From the NCBI GenBank assembly GCA_039807785.1, contig JBDHRX010000091.1:1-12629 (forward strand): DNA of 12,629 nucleotides, given 5' to 3'. Each line of letters starts with the position of its first letter. Position 1 is the stretch's first letter. The stretch comes from Zeimonas sp039807785. GTDB lineage: Bacteria > Pseudomonadota > Gammaproteobacteria > Burkholderiales > Burkholderiaceae_E. Positions 6,147 to 12,629 of the stretch are shown piece after piece. The position numbers and the translations under genes are program-made. Below the pieces are notes generated by a model. It saw nothing but the letters and a program-made list of their open reading frames with translations, was not told the DNA's origin and made no database searches.

Positions 6147-6286
6147 TCGGGAGCCGGCATTCCGGCCGCCCGGATTCAGCCGATTTCGGATTCATGAAAG
6201 CGGCCGGCCGGCCGACACTGGCGCCATCCGAATACGACCGGCGCCGCCCTCGGGGCGGCGCACGATCGAAGCGCCAGGAGTGTCCG
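6147..6286 (+). promoter_or_regulatory. flhDC upstream region and leader
   Basis: This stretch must carry the flhDC promoter, since the gene upstream is divergent. I see no convincing sigma-70 -35/-10 pair. A FliA-like arrangement, TCAT (6192-6195), 15 bp, then GCCGACAC (6211-6218), is present but lies in repetitive GGCCGGCC sequence and may be chance. A 9-bp stem with a 3-base loop (GCGCCGCCC at 6241-6249, GGGCGGCGC at 6253-6261) sits 14 bases before the ribosome binding site AGGAG (6276-6280). It would fold in the leader RNA. Confidence 0.45.
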
Positions 6287-6640
6287 ATGGAGTCCGCGAT
6301 GCAGTTCGACGACAGGCTGATGAACGAGATCCGGGAGGCCAACCTCTCGTATCTGATCCTCGCGCAGCGCCTGATCCGCACCGACAAGGCGCAGGCGCTC
6401 TATCGGCTCGGCGTGTCCGAGGAAACCGCCGACGTGCTGGACGCGCTCACGCCGAGCCAGCTGATGAAGGTCGCGGCCGGGAACATGCTGATGTGCCGCT
6501 TCCGCTTCGACGACCGGATGCTCTGGTCGCTGCTCACCGAGCACGGCCGCACCGTCGAGGGCGATGCCGCGCGCAGCGCGGGCCGCCTGCACGCGAGCAT
6601 CCTGATGGCCGGCAACTTCGACGAGGCGCTCGGGTCATGA
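6287..6640 (+). CDS. flhD: FlhD, flagellar transcriptional master regulator subunit
   Basis: FlhD has 117 residues (E. coli 116). With FlhC it forms the FlhD4C2 activator that recruits RNA polymerase to class II flagellar promoters. The family core is clear: NEIREANLSYLILAQRLI (13-30), DKAQALYRLGV (33-43), LTPSQLMKVA (54-63) and NMLMCRFRFDD (66-76). Cys70 probably corresponds to the Cys that cross-links the enteric FlhD dimer. The C-terminal tail (about 85-117) is variable. AGGAG lies 6 bases before the ATG at 6287. A second in-frame ATG at 6299 lacks such a site. Its stop overlaps the flhC start by 4 bases (ATGA). The leader holds a hairpin and a palindrome that may be control points. Confidence 0.96.
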   Translation: MESAMQFDDRLMNEIREANLSYLILAQRLIRTDKAQALYRLGVSEETADVLDALTPSQLMKVAAGNMLMCRFRFDDRMLWSLLTEHGRTVEGDAARSAGRLHASILMAGNFDEALGS

Positions 6641-7167
6641 GCGCGCGCAGCGTCCTCGAGGACACCCGCCAGGTGCAGCGGGCGGTCGAGCTGATCCGGC
6701 TCGGCGCGCGGTTGCAGATGCTCCAGGCCGAGACCGCGCTCCCCTACGAGCGCCTGCTGCGCCTGTACAAGGAGGTGGCCGGCCGCTCGCCGTCGAAGGG
6801 GCAACTGCCGTTCTCGACCGACTGGTTCACCTCCTGGCAGCCGAACATCCACGCCTCGCTGTTCTACAACGTCTACGCGTATCTGCTCAAGACCAGCCCG
6901 CTGGACGACGTCGAGGCGATCGTCAAGGCCTACCAGCTGTATACCGCCGAGGTATCGACGCTCGGCGTCGAGCCGCTGCTGTCGATCACGCGCGCCTGGC
7001 GGCTGGTGCGCTTCGTCGACGCCGGGATGCTCACGACCATCCGCTGCACCCGCTGCGGCGGCCACTTCGTCGGCCATGCCTACGAGCTCGAGCACGACTA
7101 CGTCTGCGGCCTGTGCGAACCGCCCGCCCGGGCGGGCAAGGCGCGCCGCGCCGGCGCCATCCACTGA
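6637..7167 (+). CDS. flhC: FlhC, flagellar transcriptional master regulator subunit
   Basis: FlhC has 176 residues (E. coli 192) and is the DNA-contacting partner of FlhD. The four zinc ligands are all present: C137 and C140 in CTRCGGHF, and C157 and C160 in CGLC, at the same numbers as in E. coli. The helical N-terminal region includes RAVELIRLGARLQMLQAET (15-33) and the GQLPFSTDWF stretch (55-64). The C-terminal tail after the zinc site is short and basic. ATGA overlap with flhD implies coupled, near-equal synthesis. The FlhDC-type box at 1019-1045 is the clearest target in this window. A weak 5-bp hairpin (7168-7180) follows the stop without a T-run. Confidence 0.96.
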   Translation: MSARSVLEDTRQVQRAVELIRLGARLQMLQAETALPYERLLRLYKEVAGRSPSKGQLPFSTDWFTSWQPNIHASLFYNVYAYLLKTSPLDDVEAIVKAYQLYTAEVSTLGVEPLLSITRAWRLVRFVDAGMLTTIRCTRCGGHFVGHAYELEHDYVCGLCEPPARAGKARRAGAIH

Positions 7168-7289
7168 CGGGGTTGCCCCGGAGGCGGCCGCCCGCGCGGC
7201 GATCGTCGCCCGGCGCATGCCGCCGGGCCGCCGCCAGCGACCGGATGGCGCGCCGTCCGGCCGTTCGTTCCCGGCGTCCGCCGGGGCGC

Positions 7290-7316
7290 TCAAGAAGCCG
7301 CCTGCGCGACCGAAAA
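7290..7316 (+). promoter_or_regulatory. FliA (sigma-28) promoter candidate for motAB
   Basis: TCAA (7290-7293), exactly 15 bp, then ACCGAAAA (7309-7316), 6 of 8 matches to GCCGATAA. It lies in the 205-bp spacer between flhC and motA, with an expected start near 7323 and a leader of about 50 bases. Separate class III expression of the stator is usual in species with FliA. Confidence 0.58.
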
Positions 7317-7331
7317 GGCGAGGGTAGCCCC

Positions 7332-7347
7332 GCGGGGACGTCCCCGC
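7332..7347. repeat. 16-bp perfect palindrome in the motA leader
   Basis: GCGGGGACGTCCCCGC is perfectly self-complementary and overlaps a second palindrome, CCCCGCGGGG (7328-7337). It would begin about 10 bases into the transcript from the proposed FliA promoter and 26 bases before the motA ATG. It could be an operator or a leader hairpin (6-bp stem, 4-base loop). In GC-rich DNA part of this may be chance. Confidence 0.45.
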
Positions 7348-7372
7348 AGATTCTCCCCGGACCTCGTCGCGC

Positions 7373-8230
7373 ATGTTCGTTCTCCTCGGTTACCTGATCG
7401 TCATCGGCTCCGTCCTGGGTGGCTACCTGCTCGCCGGCGGGCACATGGGGGCGCTGTTCCAGCCGCTCGAGCTCCTGATCATCGGCGGCGCGGCGGTCGG
7501 CGCCTTCATCGTTTCCAACTCCGGCAAGGCGCTCAGGGCGGTGGTCCAGGCGCTGCCTTCGCTGTTCAAGGGCTCGAAGTACACGAAGGTGCGCTACATG
7601 GCGCTGATGGCGCTGCTCTACGACATCCTGTCGAAGGCCCGGAAGGAGGGCCTGATGTCGATCGAGAACGACGTCGACAACCCGCACGAGAGCGCGCTGT
7701 TCCAGCGCCATCCGACGGTGGCGAACGACCATCACCTGATCGAGTTCGTCACCGACTATCTCCGGATGATGGCCTCGGGGAACCTGAACGCGCTCGAGAT
7801 CGAGAACCTGATGGACAACGAGATCGAGACCCATCATCACGAAGCGATGGCGCCCTCGCACGCGATCCAGAAGATGGCGGACGGGCTGCCCGCCTTCGGG
7901 ATCGTCGCCGCGGTGATGGGCGTGGTGCATACGATGGGCTCGGTGGGCAAGCCCCCTTCCGAGCTCGGCCAGATGATCGCGCACGCGCTGGTCGGGACGT
8001 TCCTGGGCATCCTGCTCGCGTACGGCTTCGTGTCGCCGCTTGCGACGCTGCTCGAGCAGAAGGCCGACGAGAGCAGCAAGGAGCTGCAGTGCGTCAAGGT
8101 GACGCTGCTCGCGAGCATGCAGGGCTACGCGCCCTCGATCGCGGTGGAGTTCGGGCGCAAGGTGCTGTATTCCACCGAGCGCCCCAGCTTCAGCGAGCTC
8201 GAGGCGCACGTCAAGCAGAAGAAGGCCTGA
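7373..8230 (+). CDS. motA: MotA, flagellar motor stator subunit (proton channel)
   Basis: MotA has 285 residues and, with MotB, forms the inner-membrane ion channel that drives rotation. There are four hydrophobic segments: about 2-21, 32-49, 171-190 and 201-222. The large cytoplasmic loop between the second and third carries the charged residues that contact FliG, R90 and E98, at the same numbers as E. coli. The channel prolines P173 (GLPAFG) and P222 (FVSPLA) are also conserved. The subfamily features point to a proton-type stator of the E. coli kind. The ATG at 7373 is used although no good Shine-Dalgarno precedes it. A FliA-type promoter lies at 7290-7316. motB follows after 15 bases. Confidence 0.97.
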   Translation: MFVLLGYLIVIGSVLGGYLLAGGHMGALFQPLELLIIGGAAVGAFIVSNSGKALRAVVQALPSLFKGSKYTKVRYMALMALLYDILSKARKEGLMSIENDVDNPHESALFQRHPTVANDHHLIEFVTDYLRMMASGNLNALEIENLMDNEIETHHHEAMAPSHAIQKMADGLPAFGIVAAVMGVVHTMGSVGKPPSELGQMIAHALVGTFLGILLAYGFVSPLATLLEQKADESSKELQCVKVTLLASMQGYAPSIAVEFGRKVLYSTERPSFSELEAHVKQKKA

Positions 8231-8245
8231 GCGGCGGAGCGTTCG

Positions 8246-9229
8246 ATGGCGGCTCCAGACAGGAAGGTCCAGCCGATCGTCGTCAGGCGCATCCGCAAGG
8301 TGAGCCACGGCGGGCACCACGGCGGGGCCTGGAAGATCGCGTACGCCGACTTCGTCACGGCGATGATGGCGTTCTTCCTGCTGATGTGGCTGCTCGGCTC
8401 GACCACCAGCGGCGACCTGCAGGGCATCGCCGAGTACTTCCGCACGCCGCTGAAGGTGGCGCTTTCGGGGGGCAGCGGCTCGGGCGACAGCTCGTCGGTG
8501 ATCCGGGGCGGCGGCACCGACCTGACCCGGTCGATCGGCGCCGAGCGGCGCGGCGACATCGAGTCCCGGCGCAAGAAGGTGAACCTCCAGGCGTTGCGGG
8601 CCGAGCTCAGGCGCCTGGATGCCCAGCGCCTCACCCGGCTGAAGGCCCAGGTCGAGGAGGTGATCACCAACAACCCGCGGCTCGCCGAGGTCCGGTCTCA
8701 GATCCGGCTCGACCTGACGCCCGACGGCCTGCGGATCCAGATCGTCGACGACCAGAACCGGCCGATGTTCGACCTGGGCAGCGCGACGGTGAAGGACTAC
8801 ATGCGGGTGCTGCTGCACGAGATCGGCGGCGTGCTGAACGGGGTCGAGAACCGGGTGAGCCTGTCCGGGCACACCGATTCCGCGCCGTACGGCCACGGCG
8901 AGCGCGCCTACTCGAACTGGGAGCTGTCGGCGGACCGCGCGAACGCGTCGCGGCGCGAGCTGATCGCCGGCGGCATGAGCGAGTCGAAGGTGGTGCGGGT
9001 GATCGGGCTCGGGCCGACGCTGATGTACGACAAGGAGAACCCGCGCAACCCGATGAATCGCCGGATCGCGATCATGGTGCTCAACCACGAGGCCGAGGAG
9101 CGGGTGTTCAAGGGCACCGAGGTCGACGCGCCGGATGGCGCCGAGCTGGAATCGGTGCTCGGCGAAGCGGCCGGGGCGACCCCGCAGGGGGCGGGGGCGG
9201 ATCCGGGCGAGGGCGCCGCTCCCCGCTGA
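8246..9229 (+). CDS. motB: MotB, flagellar motor stator subunit (peptidoglycan anchor)
   Basis: MotB has 327 residues (E. coli 308) and anchors the stator to the cell wall. A short basic N-terminus precedes a single membrane helix (about 33-50) with the proton-carrying aspartate D35 in YADFVTAMMAF. The plug and linker follow, then a helical region (110-145). An OmpA-like peptidoglycan-binding domain (about 155-285) contains SGHTDSAPYG (207-216), NWELSADRANASRREL (224-239) and NPMNRRIAIMV (268-278). The extra C-terminal 40 residues are an acidic Gly/Ala/Pro-rich tail. GGAG lies 6 bases before the ATG, and the gene is cotranscribed with motA. A hairpin at 9257-9283 lies just after the stop. Confidence 0.96.
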   Translation: MAAPDRKVQPIVVRRIRKVSHGGHHGGAWKIAYADFVTAMMAFFLLMWLLGSTTSGDLQGIAEYFRTPLKVALSGGSGSGDSSSVIRGGGTDLTRSIGAERRGDIESRRKKVNLQALRAELRRLDAQRLTRLKAQVEEVITNNPRLAEVRSQIRLDLTPDGLRIQIVDDQNRPMFDLGSATVKDYMRVLLHEIGGVLNGVENRVSLSGHTDSAPYGHGERAYSNWELSADRANASRRELIAGGMSESKVVRVIGLGPTLMYDKENPRNPMNRRIAIMVLNHEAEERVFKGTEVDAPDGAELESVLGEAAGATPQGAGADPGEGAAPR

Positions 9230-9256
9230 ACGCCGCCGGGCGAATTGGCCGGCCGG

Positions 9257-9283
9257 AGCCCCGCTTATCGGGGCTTGAGTTTT
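9257..9283 (+). terminator. Probable terminator after motAB
   Basis: AGCCCCG (9257-9263) and CGGGGCT (9269-9275) form a 7-bp stem with a 5-base loop, followed by TGAG and TTTT (9280-9283). It lies 27 bases after the motB stop. An outer GGCCGGA/TCCGGCC pair (9251-9257 and 9283-9289) could extend or compete with it. The T-run is short and displaced, so termination may be partial. Confidence 0.5.
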
Positions 9284-9293
9284 CCGGCCCCTG

Positions 9294-9305
9294 CGAATAA
9301 TCGGC
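9294..9305 (+). promoter_or_regulatory. Candidate -10 region of the flhBAF promoter
   Basis: CGAATAATCGGC is identical to the 12-mer before fliF (982-993, minus). AATAAT (9296-9301) would serve as -10. About 26 bp upstream is CGCTTATC (9262-9269), a degenerate relative of the CGCTATTT FlhDC half-site, with AATTGGCC (9243-9250, relative of AAATAGCG) before it. GCTTGA (9273-9278) is a possible -35 at 17 bp. Transcription would start near 9308, about 34 bases before flhB. Confidence 0.42.
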
Positions 9306-9341
9306 TTCGAATCCTCGAACCCGAGATCGTGCGCAGGCGCC

Positions 9342-10517
9342 ATGGCCGACTCCGAAGCCAGTCGCGAAGACCGACAACTCCCAGCCTCCGAACGGCGGCT
9401 CCAGAAGGCCCGTGAGGACGGGCGGGTCGCGCGTTCGCGCGACCTGGGGCATTTCGCGGTGCTCGGCGCCGCGCTGATCGGCGCGGCCGCGATCGGCCCG
9501 TCGATGGCTCGCGAGACGATCTCGATGGTGCGCAGCGCACTCAGCTTCGAGCGCGATGCGGCGATGACCGTCCAGCGCCTGCCGGGCGTGGTGGCCGAGC
9601 TCGGCGCCGACGCGGCGCTCGCCACGCTGCCGCTGGTGGGGGGCCTGGCGATCGTGGCGATCGCCGCGACGCTGATCCCCGGCGGGCTGGTCCTGTCGAC
9701 CAAGCCGCTGGACCTCGATCCATCCCGCCTGAGCCCGCTCAACGGGATCAAGCGGGTCTTCTCGGTGCGCGGCGCGTTCGACCTGGCGCGGCTGCTGGTG
9801 CTGTCGTGCGCGCTGGCCGCGATCGGGAGCTGGTTCGTCACGACCAGCCTGCCGGAGTTCGCGGGGCTGGCGGCGCGTCCGCTCGCGCAGGGCCTGTCCG
9901 GCGGCGCGGCGGTGATGGGCGCGGGGCTGGCGGCGCTGGTCGCCGTGCTCGCGGCGGTGGCGCTGGTCGACGTGCCGTTCCAGTGGTTCCGGCATCGCGC
10001 CGACCTGAAGATGACCCACCAGGAGGCGCGCCGGGAAGCCAAGGAATCGGATGGCGATCCGATGCTGCGCGGGCGGATGCGCGCGCGCCAGCGCGAGATC
10101 GCCGGCCGCAGGATGCTCGCCGCGGTGCCGACCGCCGACGTGGTGATCACCAACCCGACCCACTACGCGGTCGCGATCCGCTACGACGAGTCGGCCATGG
10201 GCGCGCCGCGGGTGGTGGCCAAGGGTGCCGACCTGCTGGCCGGACGGATCCGGGAGCTCGCCGCGCAGGCCGGGGTCCCGCTGCTCGAGGCGCCGCCGCT
10301 GGCGCGCGCGCTCTACGCGCACGTCGAGGTGGACCGGGAGATTCCGGCCGCCCTGTACAACGCGGTCGCGCAGGTGCTCGCCTGGGTCTACCAGCTGCGG
10401 CATCGCGCGGCGGCACCCGGCGCCGCCCCGTCCGCGCCGACCGGCATCGAGGTGCCGTCCGGCATGGATCCGGCCGCGCCCGCCGGGCCCGGCGCCGCGA
10501 CCGGAGAGCGTCGATGA
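9342..10517 (+). CDS. flhB: FlhB, flagellar export gate and substrate-specificity switch
   Basis: FlhB has 391 residues (Salmonella 383). It is an inner-membrane component of the flagellar type III export gate that switches export from rod/hook to filament proteins. The N-terminal SERRLQKAREDGRVARSRDL stretch (about 16-35) is typical. Hydrophobic segments lie at about 37-52, 93-115, 148-168 and 187-210. The C-terminal cytoplasmic domain holds the autocleavage motif NPTH (N271-H274) within VVITNPTHYAVAIRY. A Pro/Ala-rich tail follows residue 365. The ribosome binding site is weak. It starts the flhB-flhA-flhF unit and overlaps flhA by 4 bases (ATGA). Confidence 0.97.
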   Translation: MADSEASREDRQLPASERRLQKAREDGRVARSRDLGHFAVLGAALIGAAAIGPSMARETISMVRSALSFERDAAMTVQRLPGVVAELGADAALATLPLVGGLAIVAIAATLIPGGLVLSTKPLDLDPSRLSPLNGIKRVFSVRGAFDLARLLVLSCALAAIGSWFVTTSLPEFAGLAARPLAQGLSGGAAVMGAGLAALVAVLAAVALVDVPFQWFRHRADLKMTHQEARREAKESDGDPMLRGRMRARQREIAGRRMLAAVPTADVVITNPTHYAVAIRYDESAMGAPRVVAKGADLLAGRIRELAAQAGVPLLEAPPLARALYAHVEVDREIPAALYNAVAQVLAWVYQLRHRAAAPGAAPSAPTGIEVPSGMDPAAPAGPGAATGERR

Positions 10518-12619
10518 GCGGCGACGCGAAGGCGGCGGCCGTGTCGGGCGGCCAGCGGATCAGCGTCGGCGGCGTGATGCTGAACCTGCCGCCCTGGAAG
10601 GCGCTCGCCGCGCCGGTCGTCATCGTGCTCGTGCTGGCGATGATGATCCTGCCGCTGCCGGCGCCGCTGCTCGACCTGCTGTTCACCTTCAACATCGCGC
10701 TGGCGCTGCTGGTGCTGCTGGTGTCGGCCTACACCGTCAAGGCGCTCGACTTCGCGGTGTTCCCCTCGGTGCTGCTGGTGACGACGCTGCTGCGCCTGTC
10801 GCTGAACGTCGCCTCGACGCGCGCGGTGCTGATGCACGGCCATACCGGCACCGACGCGGCGGGCAAGGTCATCGAGTCGTTCGCGAACTTCCTGATCGGC
10901 GGCAACTTCGCGGTCGGGATCATCGTGTTCGCGATCATCACGGTGATCAACTTCGTCGTCGTCACCAAGGGCGCGGGGCGCATCGCCGAGGTGTCGGCGC
11001 GGTTCGCGCTCGATGCGCTGCCGGGCAAGCAGATGGCGATCGACGCCGACCTGAACGCGGGCCAGATCGACCAGGCCGAGGCGCGGCGGCGCCGCACCGA
11101 CGTGTCGCGCGAGGCCGACTTCTACGGCTCGATGGACGGGGCCTCGAAGTTCGTGCGCGGCGATGCGATCGCCGGCATCCTCATCGTCTTCATCAACGTG
11201 ATCGGCGGCCTGCTGATCGGCACCACCCAGCATTCGCTGTCGGTGAGCCAGGCCGCCAACAACTACATCCTGCTGGCGATCGGCGACGCGCTGGTGGCGC
11301 AGGTGCCGGCGCTGGTGATCTCGGTGGCCGCCGGCCTGATCGTGTCGCGCGTGGCCGACGACGACGACGTGGGCGGGCAGGTGATCAAGCAGCTCCTGTC
11401 GCTGCCGCGCGCGCTGGGCCTGACCGCCGGCGTGGTGGCGATGCTCGGCGTGGTGCCGGGGATGCCGCACCTCGCGTTCCTCGCGCTCGCCGCGCTGCTG
11501 GGCTACCTCGCGTGGTGGCTGTCCGAGCGCCAGGCGCGCGCGCCGGCCGAGGCCGGCCCGGTCGAGCCGGTCGCCGCCGACACCGAGGCGAGCTGGGACG
11601 ACGTGCAGCCGGTCGACGTGCTCGGGCTCGAGGTGGGCTACCGGCTGATCCAGCTCGTCGACCGCGAGCAGGGCGGCGAGCTGCTGTCGCGGATCAAGGG
11701 CGTGCGCAAGAAGTTCGCGCAGGAGGTCGGCTTCCTGCCGCCGGCAGTGCACATCCGCGATCAGCTCGACCTGAAGCCGACCGCGTACCGGGTGACCCTG
11801 AAGGGCGTCGCGATCGGCGAGGCCGAGGTGTTCCCGGGCATGTTCATGGCGATCGATCCGGGCGGCGCCGCGCTGGCGCTCGCCGGCACCGCGACCAAGG
11901 ATCCGGCCTTCGGCCTGGCCGCGGTGTGGATCGACGCGCGGCAGCGCGAGGGCGCGCAGGCGGCCGGCTACACCGTCGTCGATCCGGCGACCGTCGTCGC
12001 CACGCACCTGCACCACCTGATGCAGGTGCACGCCGGCCGGCTGCTCGGGCGCGCCGAGGCGCAGCAGTTGCTCGAGCACCTGGCGCGCTACGCGCCGAAG
12101 CTGGCCGAGGAGATCGTTCCCAAGCTGGTGCCGATGCCGGTGTTCCAGAAAGTGCTGCAGAACCTGCTCGAGGAGTCGGTGCACGTGCGCGACCTGCGCG
12201 GCATCGTCGAGACGCTGGGCGAGCACGCGACGCGCACCCAGGATCCGGCCGAGCTCACGCGCGAGGTGCGCATCGCGCTCGCCCCGGCGATCGTCCAGCA
12301 GGCCTGCGGCGCCTCGCGCGACCTCAGCGTGGTGGCGATCGAGCCGGAGCTGGAGAACCTCCTGGTGCAGGCCCTCGGGCAGGGCGGCGGTTCGCTCGAG
12401 CCGGGGGTCGCCGAGTACCTGATGGCCGCGGGCGCGCAGGCGACGCAGGCCCAGGAGGACGCCGGGCATGCCGCGTGCCTGCTGGTGCCCGACCGGATCC
12501 GCGTCCCGCTGGCGCGGCTGTTGCGCAAGGCGGCCCCGCGGCTGCGCGTGCTCGGGCACGCCGAGATCCCTGATACCCATTCGATTCGCATCGGACGCCT
12601 GATCGGAGAGAGCAAATGA
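10514..12619 (+). CDS. flhA: FlhA, flagellar type III export gate protein
   Basis: FlhA has 701 residues (Salmonella 692) and is the large export-gate subunit that couples proton flow to export and docks chaperone-substrate complexes. The N-terminal half (about 30-335) holds the eight membrane helices. The FHIPEP signature region RLSLNVASTRAVL lies at 94-106, and the cytoplasmic loop contains MDGASKFVRGDAIAG with D208, the aspartate needed for proton use in Salmonella. A linker (340-365) rich in Ala/Pro/Glu leads to the cytoplasmic nonameric ring domain (about 366-690), including RIKGVRKKFAQEVGFLPP and the C-terminal HAEIPDTHSIRIGRLIG. GGAGAGCG lies before the ATG, and the start overlaps flhB. 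The end overlaps flhF by 4 bases. Confidence 0.98.
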   Translation: MSGDAKAAAVSGGQRISVGGVMLNLPPWKALAAPVVIVLVLAMMILPLPAPLLDLLFTFNIALALLVLLVSAYTVKALDFAVFPSVLLVTTLLRLSLNVASTRAVLMHGHTGTDAAGKVIESFANFLIGGNFAVGIIVFAIITVINFVVVTKGAGRIAEVSARFALDALPGKQMAIDADLNAGQIDQAEARRRRTDVSREADFYGSMDGASKFVRGDAIAGILIVFINVIGGLLIGTTQHSLSVSQAANNYILLAIGDALVAQVPALVISVAAGLIVSRVADDDDVGGQVIKQLLSLPRALGLTAGVVAMLGVVPGMPHLAFLALAALLGYLAWWLSERQARAPAEAGPVEPVAADTEASWDDVQPVDVLGLEVGYRLIQLVDREQGGELLSRIKGVRKKFAQEVGFLPPAVHIRDQLDLKPTAYRVTLKGVAIGEAEVFPGMFMAIDPGGAALALAGTATKDPAFGLAAVWIDARQREGAQAAGYTVVDPATVVATHLHHLMQVHAGRLLGRAEAQQLLEHLARYAPKLAEEIVPKLVPMPVFQKVLQNLLEESVHVRDLRGIVETLGEHATRTQDPAELTREVRIALAPAIVQQACGASRDLSVVAIEPELENLLVQALGQGGGSLEPGVAEYLMAAGAQATQAQEDAGHAACLLVPDRIRVPLARLLRKAAPRLRVLGHAEIPDTHSIRIGRLIGESK

Positions 12620-12629
12620 ACGTCAAACG
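12616..12629 (+). CDS. flhF: FlhF start (first codons only, cut by window edge)
   Basis: An ATG overlaps the flhA stop (ATGA) and begins M-N-V-K, the usual start of FlhF, the SRP-type GTPase that positions flagella. GGAGAG lies a few bases upstream. Only 14 bases are visible, so the identity rests mainly on the conserved flhB-flhA-flhF order. Confidence 0.6.

Noticed and set aside
4982..6286. Long in-frame upstream extension of flhD across the fliC region.
   Set aside because: It runs opposite fliC, while the ATG at 6287 has a proper ribosome binding site and gives the usual FlhD length.
7168..7180. Hairpin CGGGG-TTG-CCCCG directly after flhC as a terminator.
   Set aside because: The stem is only 5 bp and no T-run follows.
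7031..10153. Very long minus-strand open frame (about 1040 codons) antisense to motA, motB and flhB.
   Set aside because: It is a high-GC shadow of three well-recognised genes, with Arg/His/Pro-rich composition and no family resemblance.
10388..12580. Minus-strand 730-codon open frame opposite flhA.
   Set aside because: It is a shadow of flhA, rich in His, Arg and Gln, with no recognisable domain.

Overview
This window is a high-GC (roughly 70%) flagellar gene cluster from what looks like a betaproteobacterium, most likely Burkholderiales. The lineage is inferred from three things: FlhDC as master regulator, the joint order flhDC-motAB-flhBAF, and a nearby fliC-fliD-fliS-fliT set with a ycgR-type PilZ gene. 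No rRNA or tRNA gene, insertion sequence or CRISPR array is visible. The genes are ordinary members of known families. The more unusual content lies in the spacers between them.

Layout. Positions 1-978 (minus) hold the first 326 codons of fliF, cut by the window edge. It is divergent from fliE (1143-1460, plus), and the 164-bp spacer contains a nearly textbook inverted FlhD4C2 site. fliE ends in a six-copy 12-bp tandem repeat and converges on a minus-strand run: fliD (4644-3205), fliS (3088-2675), fliT (2653-2312) and ycgR (2303-1536). Upstream of fliD on the same strand are a possible 61-residue small gene (4948-4763), a strong stem-loop terminator (5022-5058) and a short flagellin gene fliC (5941-5117). 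A 345-bp divergent spacer (5942-6286) separates fliC from flhDC (6287-7167, plus). motA and motB (7373-9229) follow, then flhB and flhA (9342-12619), and the first bases of flhF at the right edge.

How it works together. FlhD and FlhC form the class I activator. The box at 1019-1045 is a likely class II target that would switch on fliF and fliE (MS ring and rod junction). A degenerate relative with a shared 12-bp core lies before flhB, and flhB-flhA-flhF encode the export gate and a placement GTPase. Class III genes (filament, cap, chaperones, stator) are each preceded by sequences matching the FliA (sigma-28) promoter, with TCAA or TAAA spaced 15-16 bp from a GCCGATAA-like box. These occur before fliC, fliD, fliS and motA. 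The fliS box would put the c-di-GMP brake YcgR under late flagellar control. The window therefore contains the master regulator together with recognisable candidate sites for each later tier.

Sites were found by eye. Gene calls are firm, promoter calls are moderate, and the small ORF and palindromes are tentative. I see no clearly new multi-gene system here.
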